Shown one piece after another: positions 17,467-25,190 of a stretch of 64,000 nucleotides of DNA (the stretch's first letter is position 1; each line of letters opens with the position of its first letter). Source of the DNA: Solibacillus silvestris_B (GTDB taxonomy: Bacteria; Bacillota; Bacilli; Bacillales_A; Planococcaceae); the NCBI RefSeq assembly GCF_051967575.1, contig NZ_JBQCJW010000007.1, positions 62,001 to 126,000 of the forward strand, in the 5' to 3' direction. The notes below the pieces were generated by a model. The model had not been told where the DNA came from, searched no databases, and saw nothing but the letters and a program-made list of their open reading frames with translations. The position numbers were made by a program, and so were the translations under genes.

Positions 17467-19152
17467 ATGAAGATAGGGTCTAAATTAAATTTGGCATTTT
17501 ACTCGATTATTGGGTTAATGCTCATTTCAACAATTGTTGTATTTATTAATTTAAGCACCATCGAGAATAAGCAAAATGAGGTATTGGACAGTCGGGTTGT
17601 GCAAATTCGATTAGTTGATGACATTCGAGCAAATATAGCGTTTCAAGGATTGTATGGACGGGCACTGATATTGGATAACTCCGATACAAACCGGAATAAT
17701 TTGCTTACTTACGCGGAGAATTTGGATAAAAATATTGAGCAAATTTCATCGCTGGCAAAATCGGCTACGATGAAAACTTATATTAAGGACATATCTTTGT
17801 ATAATGAAGACTTTAACGAAAGTATCGAGCATCTGCTTGCATCACTTAAAACCGGCAATACTCAGGAAAGTATAAATATAGTAAACAATGAGCTGCAAAA
17901 AGCCAATATAGAAATATTAAAAATAGCAAATGATATGATTGTTTATCAAGAAGCCCAACTGGAAAAAATTGACGAAGAAACAGATGCTGCTATGACAACA
18001 TCTAAAATTATATCAATTATAACGGTAATCATTAGTGTCATTGTCGGCTTTATTTTAATAGTGTTTGTAAAACGCGCTATCGTGAACCCTTTAGCAAAAT
18101 TAATGACAACAGCACAACATATAGCAGCAGGTGATTTAACACATCCATCGATTAAAATTCATTCAAAAGACGAGATTGGCCAATTAGGGAAGATTTTTAA
18201 TGAAATGAAGCAAAATCTACAAAGCCTTATCAAATCTGTTCAAAATAATTCACAACAGTTAACCGCTGCCGCAGAGGAACTGTCTGCGAGTACAGAGGAA
18301 ATTACGGCAACGACAGACGATGTAGCCCAGCAGATTGAACTTACTTCCGATGCGGCGCAAAGTTCGGCAATTGCCGCAAATGAAAGTGCGCGGGCGATGG
18401 AAGAAACGGCATATGGAGTACAGCGTATTGCAGAGGCTTCCCAAGTGCTGTACAATTCATCGTTTGATGCGAGTACAACTGCGACTGAAGGTGCCCGAAT
18501 AATCGAAAATGCACAAGAACAGATGGCAACGATTAACAACTCCACTTTTACAGTGAATGGGCTTGTGCAAAAACTCGCTGCACAAACATTGGAAATTGAA
18601 AATATGACAAAAGTTATAACAGATATTACCGATCAAACGAATCTGCTAGCACTTAATGCAGCGATTGAGGCAGCACGTGCAGGCGAGCATGGAAAAGGCT
18701 TTGCTGTTGTTGCGGATGAAGTGCGTAAACTAGCAGAAAGCTCGAAGCAATCCGCCAATTCCATCGTTGAGCTGACAATGGAAATTCAGCGTGATACATC
18801 AAATGTGGAGCAAGCTGTTTCAAGCGCACTCAGCTCAGTGAATGATGGTGTGAAAATTATTGGCGATGCGGGGAATTCGTTCGATGCAATTGTGAATGCC
18901 GTTGATTTAATGACAACGCAAATCGAAGAAATTTCGGCGACAGTGCAACAACTTTCAGCAAGTGCAGAAGAAGTGACGGCCTCCGTAAATGAAATTGCGG
19001 TTGGAGCAGATAGTTCTTCTCAAAGCATCAGTTCGATTGCCGCCGCTATGGAAGAGCAATCAGCGACAATGCAAGAGGTGAGCGGCATTGCAGTCTCATT
19101 AGTCGACAGTGCTTCCGTATTGCAGGAGGAAATCGGGAAGTTCAAAGTGTAA
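17467..19152 (+). CDS. Methyl-accepting chemotaxis protein (four-helix-bundle sensor)
   Basis: A 561-residue chemoreceptor. Transmembrane segment 1 (about 8-30), an all-helical extracellular region (about 31-178) of the 4HB_MCP type, transmembrane segment 2 (about 180-202), HAMP (VNPLAKLMTTAQHIAAGDLT), then the methylation and signalling regions with core TDQTNLLALNAAIEAARAGE. The sensor type differs from that of the other chemoreceptor at 3.0-5.0 kb, so ligands should differ. GGGGGA lies 7 bases before ATG 17467. Many Gln/Glu pairs in the C-terminal helices fit CheR/CheB/CheD methylation sites. It is a single-gene transcript with a strong terminator. Confidence 0.93.
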   Translation: MKIGSKLNLAFYSIIGLMLISTIVVFINLSTIENKQNEVLDSRVVQIRLVDDIRANIAFQGLYGRALILDNSDTNRNNLLTYAENLDKNIEQISSLAKSATMKTYIKDISLYNEDFNESIEHLLASLKTGNTQESINIVNNELQKANIEILKIANDMIVYQEAQLEKIDEETDAAMTTSKIISIITVIISVIVGFILIVFVKRAIVNPLAKLMTTAQHIAAGDLTHPSIKIHSKDEIGQLGKIFNEMKQNLQSLIKSVQNNSQQLTAAAEELSASTEEITATTDDVAQQIELTSDAAQSSAIAANESARAMEETAYGVQRIAEASQVLYNSSFDASTTATEGARIIENAQEQMATINNSTFTVNGLVQKLAAQTLEIENMTKVITDITDQTNLLALNAAIEAARAGEHGKGFAVVADEVRKLAESSKQSANSIVELTMEIQRDTSNVEQAVSSALSSVNDGVKIIGDAGNSFDAIVNAVDLMTTQIEEISATVQQLSASAEEVTASVNEIAVGADSSSQSISSIAAAMEEQSATMQEVSGIAVSLVDSASVLQEEIGKFKV

Positions 19153-19217
19153 CTGGGGTCAGTAAACGATCGCCGTATGATTAAAATGTGGACAGAAATA
19201 TCCATTCCAGAATAATT

Positions 19218-19267
19218 AAAGCTCTTATGATGTAGGTAGTACAAACACATCATAAGAGCTTTTTTGC
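19218..19267 (+). terminator. Strong terminator after the second chemoreceptor gene
   Basis: AAAGCTCTTATGATGT (19218-19233) pairs exactly with ACATCATAAGAGCTTT (19247-19262), followed by a T run. Confidence 0.92.
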
Positions 19268-19278
19268 CTTTTATAAAA

Positions 19279-19701
19279 TTAAAAACATTGGAATGTGAGT
19301 ATCGAGTTTCGGTTAACAGAGCTATATACCCAGCCAAATCGACCCCATCTAAAGCCTAAAATTATATTTCGCGAAACGAAAGTAGGGAAAAACCAAAAAC
19401 TGTTGCCGTTTCTTTGCCAAATAAACGTATTGCGGTAAATACATCGTCTTATCCCACTGGAACCTTGCTGCGATTGAGCTCCAGATAATTGCATTTGTGG
19501 AGAAAAGGCAGGTGGTGGCCCCATTGGCATTGGGGTATTGCCTCCCGGTGATGGTCCTCCAGGCATTTGGGGATTTCCGCCAAGTGGAGGCGGCGGCATT
19601 GGAAACGAGCCGCGTTCATCAAATGACGGCGGAAAAAACTGATTAAACGGTTGAGCGTTTGTGCTTTCATCAAATGGATTAAACGGATTTTGATACAACA
19701 A
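19279..19701 (-). CDS. Unknown small protein: Pro/Gly/Met-rich N-terminus, aromatic C-terminus
   Basis: A 140-residue protein starting at TTG 19701 (AAGGAAGG 5 bases upstream). Residues about 1-75 are low complexity, rich in Pro, Gly, Met, Asn and Gln (FDERGSFPMPPPPLGGNPQM). Residues about 84-140 are a compact block rich in Arg, Phe and Trp with regular spacing (RRCIYRNTFIWQRNGNSFWF, then LGFRWGRFGWVYSSVNRN). This layout recalls spore-surface or coat-associated proteins of Bacillales, in which a disordered segment precedes a small beta-rich domain, but I do not recognise the family. There is no signal peptide or membrane helix. It has its own promoter region towards 19.75 kb. The overlapping frame 19449-19760 is rejected as a shadow. 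Confidence 0.65.
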   Translation of the reverse strand: MLYQNPFNPFDESTNAQPFNQFFPPSFDERGSFPMPPPPLGGNPQMPGGPSPGGNTPMPMGPPPAFSPQMQLSGAQSQQGSSGIRRCIYRNTFIWQRNGNSFWFFPTFVSRNIILGFRWGRFGWVYSSVNRNSILTFQCF

Positions 19702-19824
19702 ACATACCTTCCTTCATAAGTAGTCATTGTTAATTTATGTGAAGGAATGAAAGGCACCATAGGGATTCGCCTATGATTCGAGCTATAAAAAAATGCACTA
19801 TAAATATGACATAGACTTTACAGC

Positions 19825-19862
19825 AAAAAGGGGTGCGAGAAGCATTTCTAGAACACCCTTTT
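19825..19862 (-). terminator. Terminator of the EmrB-type exporter gene
   Basis: AAAAAGGGGTG pairs with CACCCTTTT; on the minus strand the stem is followed by TTTTTGC. It lies 25 bases beyond the exporter stop. Confidence 0.75.
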
Positions 19863-19887
19863 ACAATAAGCAAAAGCATGAATAAAA

Positions 19888-21297
19888 TTAATGATTTGGA
19901 CGGCTGTTTTTAATGAATAAAGAGCCAATAACCCCGATGACTCCAACTGCTAATACAGCGATAAACGCATGGCTCACCCCATACGCCAAAAAATCGGCAG
20001 GGCTTGCAGCACCATGCTCAGCTATATAGTTTTTTTGGCCGGAAGTGAATAATGTAATCGCCACGGCTGTTCCTGCAGCACCCGCTACTTGTGTTAAAGT
20101 ATTCATCGCAGCCGAACCGTCAGCATATAGTTTAGGCGTCAATGTGTTCATCGCGTTTGTCTGTGCCGGCATGATTGTCATGGAGACACCTACGAAAAAT
20201 ACACATAATGCGACAACAAGCTGCCATACGGGAGTTGTAGCCGATAAGGCAAACACTAGGAAGATTGCAGCTATTGTAATCATAAAGAAACCTATACGCG
20301 TAAAGATTTTTGCACCAACTTTGTCAAAATTGGACCCTACGATCGGCGACATGATGATGTTTAATATATTACCAGGAAGCATTAATAAACCGGCAACAAT
20401 CGCTGTATATCCTAATACTGATTTCAGGTAAAGAGGTATTAAAATCGCTACGTATAAAATAACGAATAATGTGGCGAACATTAAAAGTGTTCCTAATGCA
20501 AACATAGGGAAACGAAATACGCGTAAGTTAATCATCGGCTGCTCCATTTTGAATTGCCGCACCGCAAACAAAAATAAAGAAATAATGCCAACAGCAAGAG
20601 GCATCCATACAATCGCATCAGAAAAAGGTGTTTCAGCAAGCGTTGCTAATGCAAAAACAATTCCACCGAATGCAACTGTTGACAATAATAATGAAAATGC
20701 ATCGATTTTTGGCTTTGTAATATCTGAAACATTTTCCATCTTTGCGCCGCCGATAATCAATAAGAGAATGTAGAGCACTAACATGATCCAAAAAATATAG
20801 TGCCAGCTTGAAGCGCTAATAATCAAACCCGCAATTGTGGGACCTAATGCCGGGCCGGCTGTCAATACTAAACCGACAATCCCCATTACCGCCCCGCGTT
20901 TTTGTATAGGAAATATAATTAGTACAACACTGAACATGAGAGGCAAGAAAATCCCAGTTCCGATTGCCTGGATTAAGCGACCTACTAATAATAGGGTAAA
21001 GTTGGGGGAAACAGCGGCGACCAATGCGCCAATACTCGCGATAATTAATGCACTGACGATTAATTGTCGTGTCGTAAACCAGCGCACTAAGTATGCTGAG
21101 AATGGCACTAAAATAGCTAAAACTAATAAATAACCTGTTGTTAACCACTGAGCTAAGCCTGCGCTAACAGAAAATTGCTCCATAATATTTGTTAATGCCA
21201 TGTTTAATGCAGTTTCACCGAATAAACCAATGAATGTACCGACCATTAATACAGCTGCCATTAACTTTGGATTCTTTACTTGTAAATGCGATTCCAT
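19888..21297 (-). CDS. MFS multidrug exporter, DHA2 (EmrB/QacA) family
   Basis: A 469-residue proton-driven exporter with about fourteen hydrophobic segments. Visible landmarks: VGTFIGLFGETALNMALTNI in helix 1, the QWLTTGYLLVLAILVPFSAY segment, and motif C in helix 5 (GLVLTAGPALGPTIAGLII). The frame is open for 54 further codons upstream, but ATG 21297 has AAGGAG in a clean position and gives the normal family N-terminus. Its leader contains a hairpin (21349-21378), with a TetR-like palindrome further upstream, suggesting drug-responsive control. Substrate unknown; cationic dyes, antiseptics or lipophilic drugs are typical. Confidence 0.9.
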   Translation of the reverse strand: MESHLQVKNPKLMAAVLMVGTFIGLFGETALNMALTNIMEQFSVSAGLAQWLTTGYLLVLAILVPFSAYLVRWFTTRQLIVSALIIASIGALVAAVSPNFTLLLVGRLIQAIGTGIFLPLMFSVVLIIFPIQKRGAVMGIVGLVLTAGPALGPTIAGLIISASSWHYIFWIMLVLYILLLIIGGAKMENVSDITKPKIDAFSLLLSTVAFGGIVFALATLAETPFSDAIVWMPLAVGIISLFLFAVRQFKMEQPMINLRVFRFPMFALGTLLMFATLFVILYVAILIPLYLKSVLGYTAIVAGLLMLPGNILNIIMSPIVGSNFDKVGAKIFTRIGFFMITIAAIFLVFALSATTPVWQLVVALCVFFVGVSMTIMPAQTNAMNTLTPKLYADGSAAMNTLTQVAGAAGTAVAITLFTSGQKNYIAEHGAASPADFLAYGVSHAFIAVLAVGVIGVIGSLFIKNSRPNH

Positions 21298-21348
21298 TTT
21301 GAAAAATCTCCTTTTTTGTTTAATAGACCGTGCAACGATAAAATGAAA

Positions 21349-21378
21349 ACTATGGGCAATCACCGTGATGCCCATAGT
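21349..21378. promoter_or_regulatory. Near-perfect inverted repeat in the exporter leader
   Basis: ACTATGGGCA (21349-21358) and TGCCCATAGT (21369-21378) are perfect complements; the intervening ATCACCGTGA extends the pairing with one bulged A. It lies about 50 bases upstream of the exporter ATG. It may be an operator or an mRNA leader hairpin; there is no T run for termination. Confidence 0.6.
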
Positions 21379-21553
21379 CAAGTATTTAAAAGTTAATTTA
21401 GCAGCAGCCTTTTTTAAAATTCCGCTAAAGAGTTGTATGCCTGCGATTATTCGTTGCAAAGGGAATGCACCAGAAAGATTTCTTCGTCAACCTTTGTCTA
21501 TGAGCAACTATAACAAAATAATATTGAGGATTTCTAATAAAACTTTAAGTGTA

Positions 21554-21568
21554 TCTTACTTAGTAAGA
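21554..21568. promoter_or_regulatory. TetR-like palindromic operator
   Basis: TCTTACTTAGTAAGA is a perfect palindrome (6-bp arms, 3-base centre), with the TTACT/AGTAA core common in TetR-family operators of Bacillales. It lies 257 bases upstream of the exporter start. Confidence 0.5.
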
Positions 21569-21937
21569 CATATTTTAGACGTATATTTTCCGTTATTTGT
21601 ATATTTGATGGAAGGGATAGTTTAAAAAATGAAAACGATTCTATTTAGAATTTATCCTAAGTTTTTTGCTGTTTTCTTTTTCAGCAGAGGCTGACAGAGC
21701 AATATTCGGCGCAATTTTCTGCGATTTGCTATGAAAATATCGGAAATTGCAATATGAAAAATCCTATTTTGTCTTAATTTTTACCAAGGGCATATATCTT
21801 TGGAAATGTTTTATTAATAAGAAAATTGAAAGAACTTTTTGTAGTTATAGTTTTTTTATTGCACGATAAGAAATTTGATAAATATACATAAGTTTTATAA
21901 AATCACAAGGATATGTCATAACGGAAAGGAATTTAAA

Positions 21938-22408
21938 ATGAAAAAATATATACTTGCTGTTTTTGTATTATTGCTGGCAGGCTGCAGTAGCGGGGAAGGG
22001 GCGAAAAATAAGTTTACAGAGCAACAGAGCGTCCCATTTGAAATCGTTCATTACGAAGAAAGAATTGCCCCTATCTATGAATCGCTCGTTCCGCATATTG
22101 CCTATGCTAATACACAATCTCAATTCGAATTACTGCAAGGTCGTTTTAAGGTTGATAATTTTTCGGTAAATATGGACAAGTATATGGCTGTATTCATCGT
22201 TACTTATTCAAATGGATGTGGCATTGCTATCGATGGTGTATACGATCATGATGGATATTTAGCGGTGCAGCTTCTTGAATCGGATAAGAAAACATGTGAT
22301 AAAGAAGGTGTCCCGCATACATTTGTTCTGCAAGTAGAGAAAAAAAAATATGAAAAAGTGCAGTTATATAATGGACATATTATAAAATCATCAGCAGATG
22401 TGGAATAA
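21938..22408 (+). CDS. Small lipoprotein of unknown function
   Basis: A 156-residue lipoprotein with a short signal peptide and lipobox LAGC (Cys16). The mature part (about 17-156) has no membrane segment and contains two Cys (NGCGIAIDG and KKTCDKEG) that could form a disulphide outside the membrane. I do not recognise the domain. The second half alternates hydrophobic and polar residues (MAVFIVTYSN, GYLAVQLLES, HTFVLQVEKKKYEKVQLYNG), suggesting a beta-sandwich. The frame is open upstream to 21875, but ATG 21938 has GGAAAGG at 8-base spacing and gives the signal peptide. Single gene, followed by a weak terminator. Confidence 0.8.
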   Translation: MKKYILAVFVLLLAGCSSGEGAKNKFTEQQSVPFEIVHYEERIAPIYESLVPHIAYANTQSQFELLQGRFKVDNFSVNMDKYMAVFIVTYSNGCGIAIDGVYDHDGYLAVQLLESDKKTCDKEGVPHTFVLQVEKKKYEKVQLYNGHIIKSSADVE

Positions 22409-22417
22409 ATGATACGA

Positions 22418-22459
22418 GAGTTTTCAGCTTTGTTTTTTGAAGTTGAAAATTCTTTTTTT
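22418..22459 (+). terminator. Terminator after the lipoprotein gene
   Basis: GAGTTTTCAGCTT pairs with AAGTTGAAAATTC using two G-U pairs, followed by seven T residues. Confidence 0.7.
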
Positions 22460-22536
22460 GTTAGGATTATTTGCTATAAAGATTGGAAACCTATATAATT
22501 TCCATAAACCATAACGTGATGGTTTTGGAGGGAATG

Positions 22537-22608
22537 ATGAAATTTATCAAATTATTCCTTATTCCTAGCATGATCATCATTTTATTTGGGTACATAATAG
22601 AAGAATAA
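22537..22608 (+). CDS. Possible 23-residue membrane microprotein
   Basis: ATG 22537 follows GGAGGGA at 4-base spacing and encodes MKFIKLFLIPSMIIILFGYI plus three residues: a basic N-terminus and one hydrophobic helix, ending in two Glu. An ATG directly before it (22534) is an alternative. The strong Shine-Dalgarno and typical single-pass layout support translation, but a frame this short could be chance. It lies 53 bases before the first CNNM gene, so it could be a leader peptide or regulator for it (inference). Confidence 0.45.
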   Translation: MKFIKLFLIPSMIIILFGYIIEE

Positions 22609-22630
22609 AAAATTACGAGCTAAATATTTT

Positions 22631-22661
22631 GGAGGTGAATCCCTCGAGGTGAGGGAAGTAA
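22631..22661 (+). promoter_or_regulatory. Translation leader hairpin between Shine-Dalgarno and TTG start (copy 1)
   Basis: GGAGGTGA (22631-22638) lies 23 bases from the TTG start, too far for normal use. TCCCTC (22640-22645) pairs with GAGGGA (22651-22656) over the loop GAGGT. Folding this 17-base hairpin leaves an effective spacing of six bases (A plus AGTAA). The same plan recurs at 24012-24044 with a different loop and compensating bases. Confidence 0.6.
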
Positions 22662-23990
22662 TTGGACGTAAACACCATATTAAACATCATTTTATTAATT
22701 ATTTTTTTAGGTTTGACAGCATTTTTCGTTTCCGCTGAATTCGCTGTCGTAAAAATCCGTAAATCTCGTATTGATCAATTAATTTTAGAAGGCAATAAAA
22801 AAGCGCTTGTCGCAAAAAAAGTAGTGAGCGACCTTGATTATTATTTATCTGCCTGTCAGCTTGGCATTACAATGACAGCGATCGGCTTAGGGGCATTTAC
22901 AAAACCATATGTCCAACAATTAATGTATCCAATATTTGATTTATTAAATGTTTCGGATGTCGCGGCTTCTGCAGCATCATATATTATCGCATTGGCCATC
23001 GTCAGCTACTTACATGTCGTAATCGGTGAAATGGCCCCAAAGACATTAGCGATCCAGTTTTCCGAAAAGTTGACGCTACTGCTTGCAGGACCGCTATATT
23101 GGTTCGGTAAAGTGATGTATCCGTTCATTCAGGCATTGAATGGGACATCTCGCCTGCTATTACGTGCAATCGGCATTAAATCTGCAAGCGAAGATCAGGC
23201 ATACTCGGAAGAAGAGCTGAAAATTATTATGGCGCAAAGTTTCCAAGGCGGCCAAATTGACCAGCAGGAGCTGAAATACTTGGAAAATGTGTTCGCGTTT
23301 GATGAGCGTGTCGCAAAAGATATTATGGTACCGCGCACAGATTTAATTACGATAGACAAAAATATGAGCGCCGAAGAAATCATTCAAATTTTGGACGAGC
23401 ATAATTATACACGCTATCCTGTTGTTGAAAATAACGACAAAGACCGTATTATTGGTGTTGTCAATGCAAATAAGCTCCTTAGCTACATCGTATCCAATCG
23501 AACAATCCGGTTAGAGCAATTTGTAAGAAAGGTTCCATTTGTATTGGGGGTGACAAGCATTCAAGACGCATTACTGAAAATGCAAATCGCAAAAGTGCAT
23601 ATGACAGTTATTGTCGATGAGTATGGCGGTACTTCCGGCGTATTGACGATGGAAGACGTATTGGAGGAACTTGTCGGGGAAATACGTGATGAGTTTGATG
23701 AAGATGAAGTAGATGAAATTCGCAAAACCGGTGAAAACGAATATACGATTAATGGCCGCGTACTGCTAGTGGAGCTGGAAGACCGCTTCGGTTTTGAATT
23801 CGAGGATAGTGAAGATATCGATACAATCGGTGGATGGATCCAGCATACGAATATTGATTCGATAAAAAACGGCGAAGAGCTGCAAGTTGGCGATGAAATC
23901 AAATTCGATGACCATAGCTGGATTATTTCGGATATGGACAATCTTCAAATTAAAGAAATCATTTTAAAGCAATATAAATTTCAGCAGTAA
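22662..23990 (+). CDS. CNNM/CorC-type transporter (DUF21 + CBS pair + CorC_HlyC), hemolysin-like
   Basis: A 442-residue membrane protein. Residues about 1-190 form the DUF21/CNNM membrane domain (four hydrophobic stretches; LTAFFVSAEFAVVKIRKSRI, YLSACQLGITMTAIGLGAF, then LHVVIGEMAPKTLA). Two CBS motifs follow (about 205-340; MVPRTDLITIDKNM, TRYPVVENNDKDRIIGVVNA, HMTVIVDEYGGTSGVLTMED) and a C-terminal CorC_HlyC domain (about 360-440; EDIDTIGGWIQHT). CNNM relatives such as MpfA and YhdP act in Mg2+ efflux or resistance. The start is TTG, reached from a distant Shine-Dalgarno through the hairpin described separately. A second, shorter paralogue follows after 54 bases. Confidence 0.92.
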   Translation: MDVNTILNIILLIIFLGLTAFFVSAEFAVVKIRKSRIDQLILEGNKKALVAKKVVSDLDYYLSACQLGITMTAIGLGAFTKPYVQQLMYPIFDLLNVSDVAASAASYIIALAIVSYLHVVIGEMAPKTLAIQFSEKLTLLLAGPLYWFGKVMYPFIQALNGTSRLLLRAIGIKSASEDQAYSEEELKIIMAQSFQGGQIDQQELKYLENVFAFDERVAKDIMVPRTDLITIDKNMSAEEIIQILDEHNYTRYPVVENNDKDRIIGVVNANKLLSYIVSNRTIRLEQFVRKVPFVLGVTSIQDALLKMQIAKVHMTVIVDEYGGTSGVLTMEDVLEELVGEIRDEFDEDEVDEIRKTGENEYTINGRVLLVELEDRFGFEFEDSEDIDTIGGWIQHTNIDSIKNGEELQVGDEIKFDDHSWIISDMDNLQIKEIILKQYKFQQ

Positions 23991-24011
23991 TGGTTGACAT
24001 ATAGTTTTCTT

Positions 24012-24044
24012 GGAGGTGAATCCCTCAAGTTTCGGGGGAATTAA
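24012..24044 (+). promoter_or_regulatory. Translation leader hairpin between Shine-Dalgarno and TTG start (copy 2)
   Basis: GGAGGTGA (24012-24019) lies 25 bases from the TTG. TCCCTC (24021-24026) pairs with GGGGGA (24034-24039; one G-U) over a 7-base loop, leaving an effective spacing of six bases, exactly as in copy 1. The loop sequence and length differ while pairing is kept, which argues that the structure matters. Confidence 0.6.
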
Positions 24045-25109
24045 TTGGACAGTATTATTATAATTAATTTAATTTTAGTCGCAGTCTTCATATTATTGAC
24101 CGCCTTTTTCGTAGGTGCGGAATTCTCGATTTTAAAAGTGCGCATGTCGCGCATCGATCAACTTATCGCAGAAGGCAATAAAAAAGCAGTAATTGCAAAA
24201 AAAGTAACGCAGGAACTGGATTATTATTTATCGGCATGTCAGCTTGGCATTACGATTACTGCATTAATACTTGGTGCGCTGGGTGAACCAACTGTAGAAA
24301 AAATGCTAGGGCCTGTATTTGAATATTTCAATATCCCGGCAGCAGTGGCGACAGCACTTTCCTATGTGATCGCATTATCGGTTGTAACATTTTTGCATGT
24401 AGTACTTGGTGAGCTGATGCCGAAAACAATCGCGATTCAATATGCGGAAAAAATGACATTATTGTTGGCGCCGCCAATTTATTGGTTCGGTAAAATTACA
24501 GGTCCTATTATCGCCATATTAAATGGTTCTGCACGTGCACTATTGAAAGTTTTCGGTGTGAAGCCGGCTGGTCATGATACTGTATACTCCGAGGAAGAGC
24601 TAAAGCTGATCGTGACGCAAAGTTATGAAGGCGGGGAAATCAACAAAACCGAGCTTGCCTATTTGGAAAATATTTTCGCTTTTGATGCGCGTACATTACG
24701 GGAAGTGATGATTCCCCGCAGTGAAATGATTACAATTGAAAAAACATTTACATTAAGACAAATACTGTCGGTTATAGATGAATATGAATATACACGCTAT
24801 CCGGTTATTGATCGCAGCAAAAATACAGCGGCATTTGTCGGTTTTATCAACTCCAAAGAGATGTTAACGGACATTGCGGCAGGTAGGTTGAATGATGTAA
24901 CTTCCTTCATGCGTGAAATTCCTCGCTATAAAGAAACGGTTGCGATAAAAGATGTGTTTTTGAAAATGCAGCAAACACGCAATCACATGGCCATAGTAAC
25001 AGATGAAAAAGGGATTACAATCGGTCTTGTAACAATGGAAGATATATTGACGGAAATCGTCGGGGAAATTGAAGATGAAGGTGATGGCGATATAGTGCCC
25101 ACAACATAG
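24045..25109 (+). CDS. CNNM-type membrane protein lacking the CorC_HlyC domain
   Basis: A 354-residue paralogue of the preceding gene, sharing the DUF21 domain (LTAFFVGAEFSILKVRMSRI, LSACQLGITITALILGALGE, LHVVLGELMPKTIAIQY) and the CBS pair (MIPRSEMITIEKTF, TRYPVIDRSKN, HMAIVTDEKGITIGLVTMED). It ends about 25 residues after the last CBS strand in an acidic tail (GEIEDEGDGDIVPTT), so the C-terminal CorC_HlyC domain of copy 1 is absent. The stop is followed at once by a strong terminator, so the truncation looks fixed rather than a recent break. The start is TTG behind the hairpin leader. It may form a heterodimer with copy 1 (inference). Confidence 0.9.
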   Translation: MDSIIIINLILVAVFILLTAFFVGAEFSILKVRMSRIDQLIAEGNKKAVIAKKVTQELDYYLSACQLGITITALILGALGEPTVEKMLGPVFEYFNIPAAVATALSYVIALSVVTFLHVVLGELMPKTIAIQYAEKMTLLLAPPIYWFGKITGPIIAILNGSARALLKVFGVKPAGHDTVYSEEELKLIVTQSYEGGEINKTELAYLENIFAFDARTLREVMIPRSEMITIEKTFTLRQILSVIDEYEYTRYPVIDRSKNTAAFVGFINSKEMLTDIAAGRLNDVTSFMREIPRYKETVAIKDVFLKMQQTRNHMAIVTDEKGITIGLVTMEDILTEIVGEIEDEGDGDIVPTT

Positions 25110-25110
25110 A

Positions 25111-25158
25111 AAAGGTCGTAATCAACGGAGAATTCGCCAGTTGATTACGACCTTTCAT
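25111..25158. terminator. Strong bidirectional terminator between CNNM and ADP-ribosylglycohydrolase genes
   Basis: AAAGGTCGTAATCAAC (25111-25126) pairs exactly with GTTGATTACGACCTTT (25140-25155). Confidence 0.9.
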
Positions 25159-25190
25159 TTGCTCATATTGGATAATGCAAGAAAAACAGC

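Larger units (their letters stand above)
21298..21937. other. 640-base divergent intergenic region
   Basis: Holds the exporter leader hairpin and the TetR-like palindrome described separately. The rest is AT-rich, with no gene I can support; a 21-codon frame from 21629 (MKTILFRIYPKFF) has only a weak Shine-Dalgarno and is not called. No regulator gene is present next to the palindrome. Confidence 0.5.

Noticed and set aside
19449..19760. 103-codon minus-strand frame overlapping the Pro-rich protein
   Set aside because: It overlaps the TTG-started frame, whose start has AAGGAAGG and whose composition is coherent; this one has no Shine-Dalgarno of its own.
20045..21133. Several plus-strand frames of about 100 codons
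   Set aside because: They are antisense shadows of the EmrB-type exporter, whose frame has clear membrane and family features.
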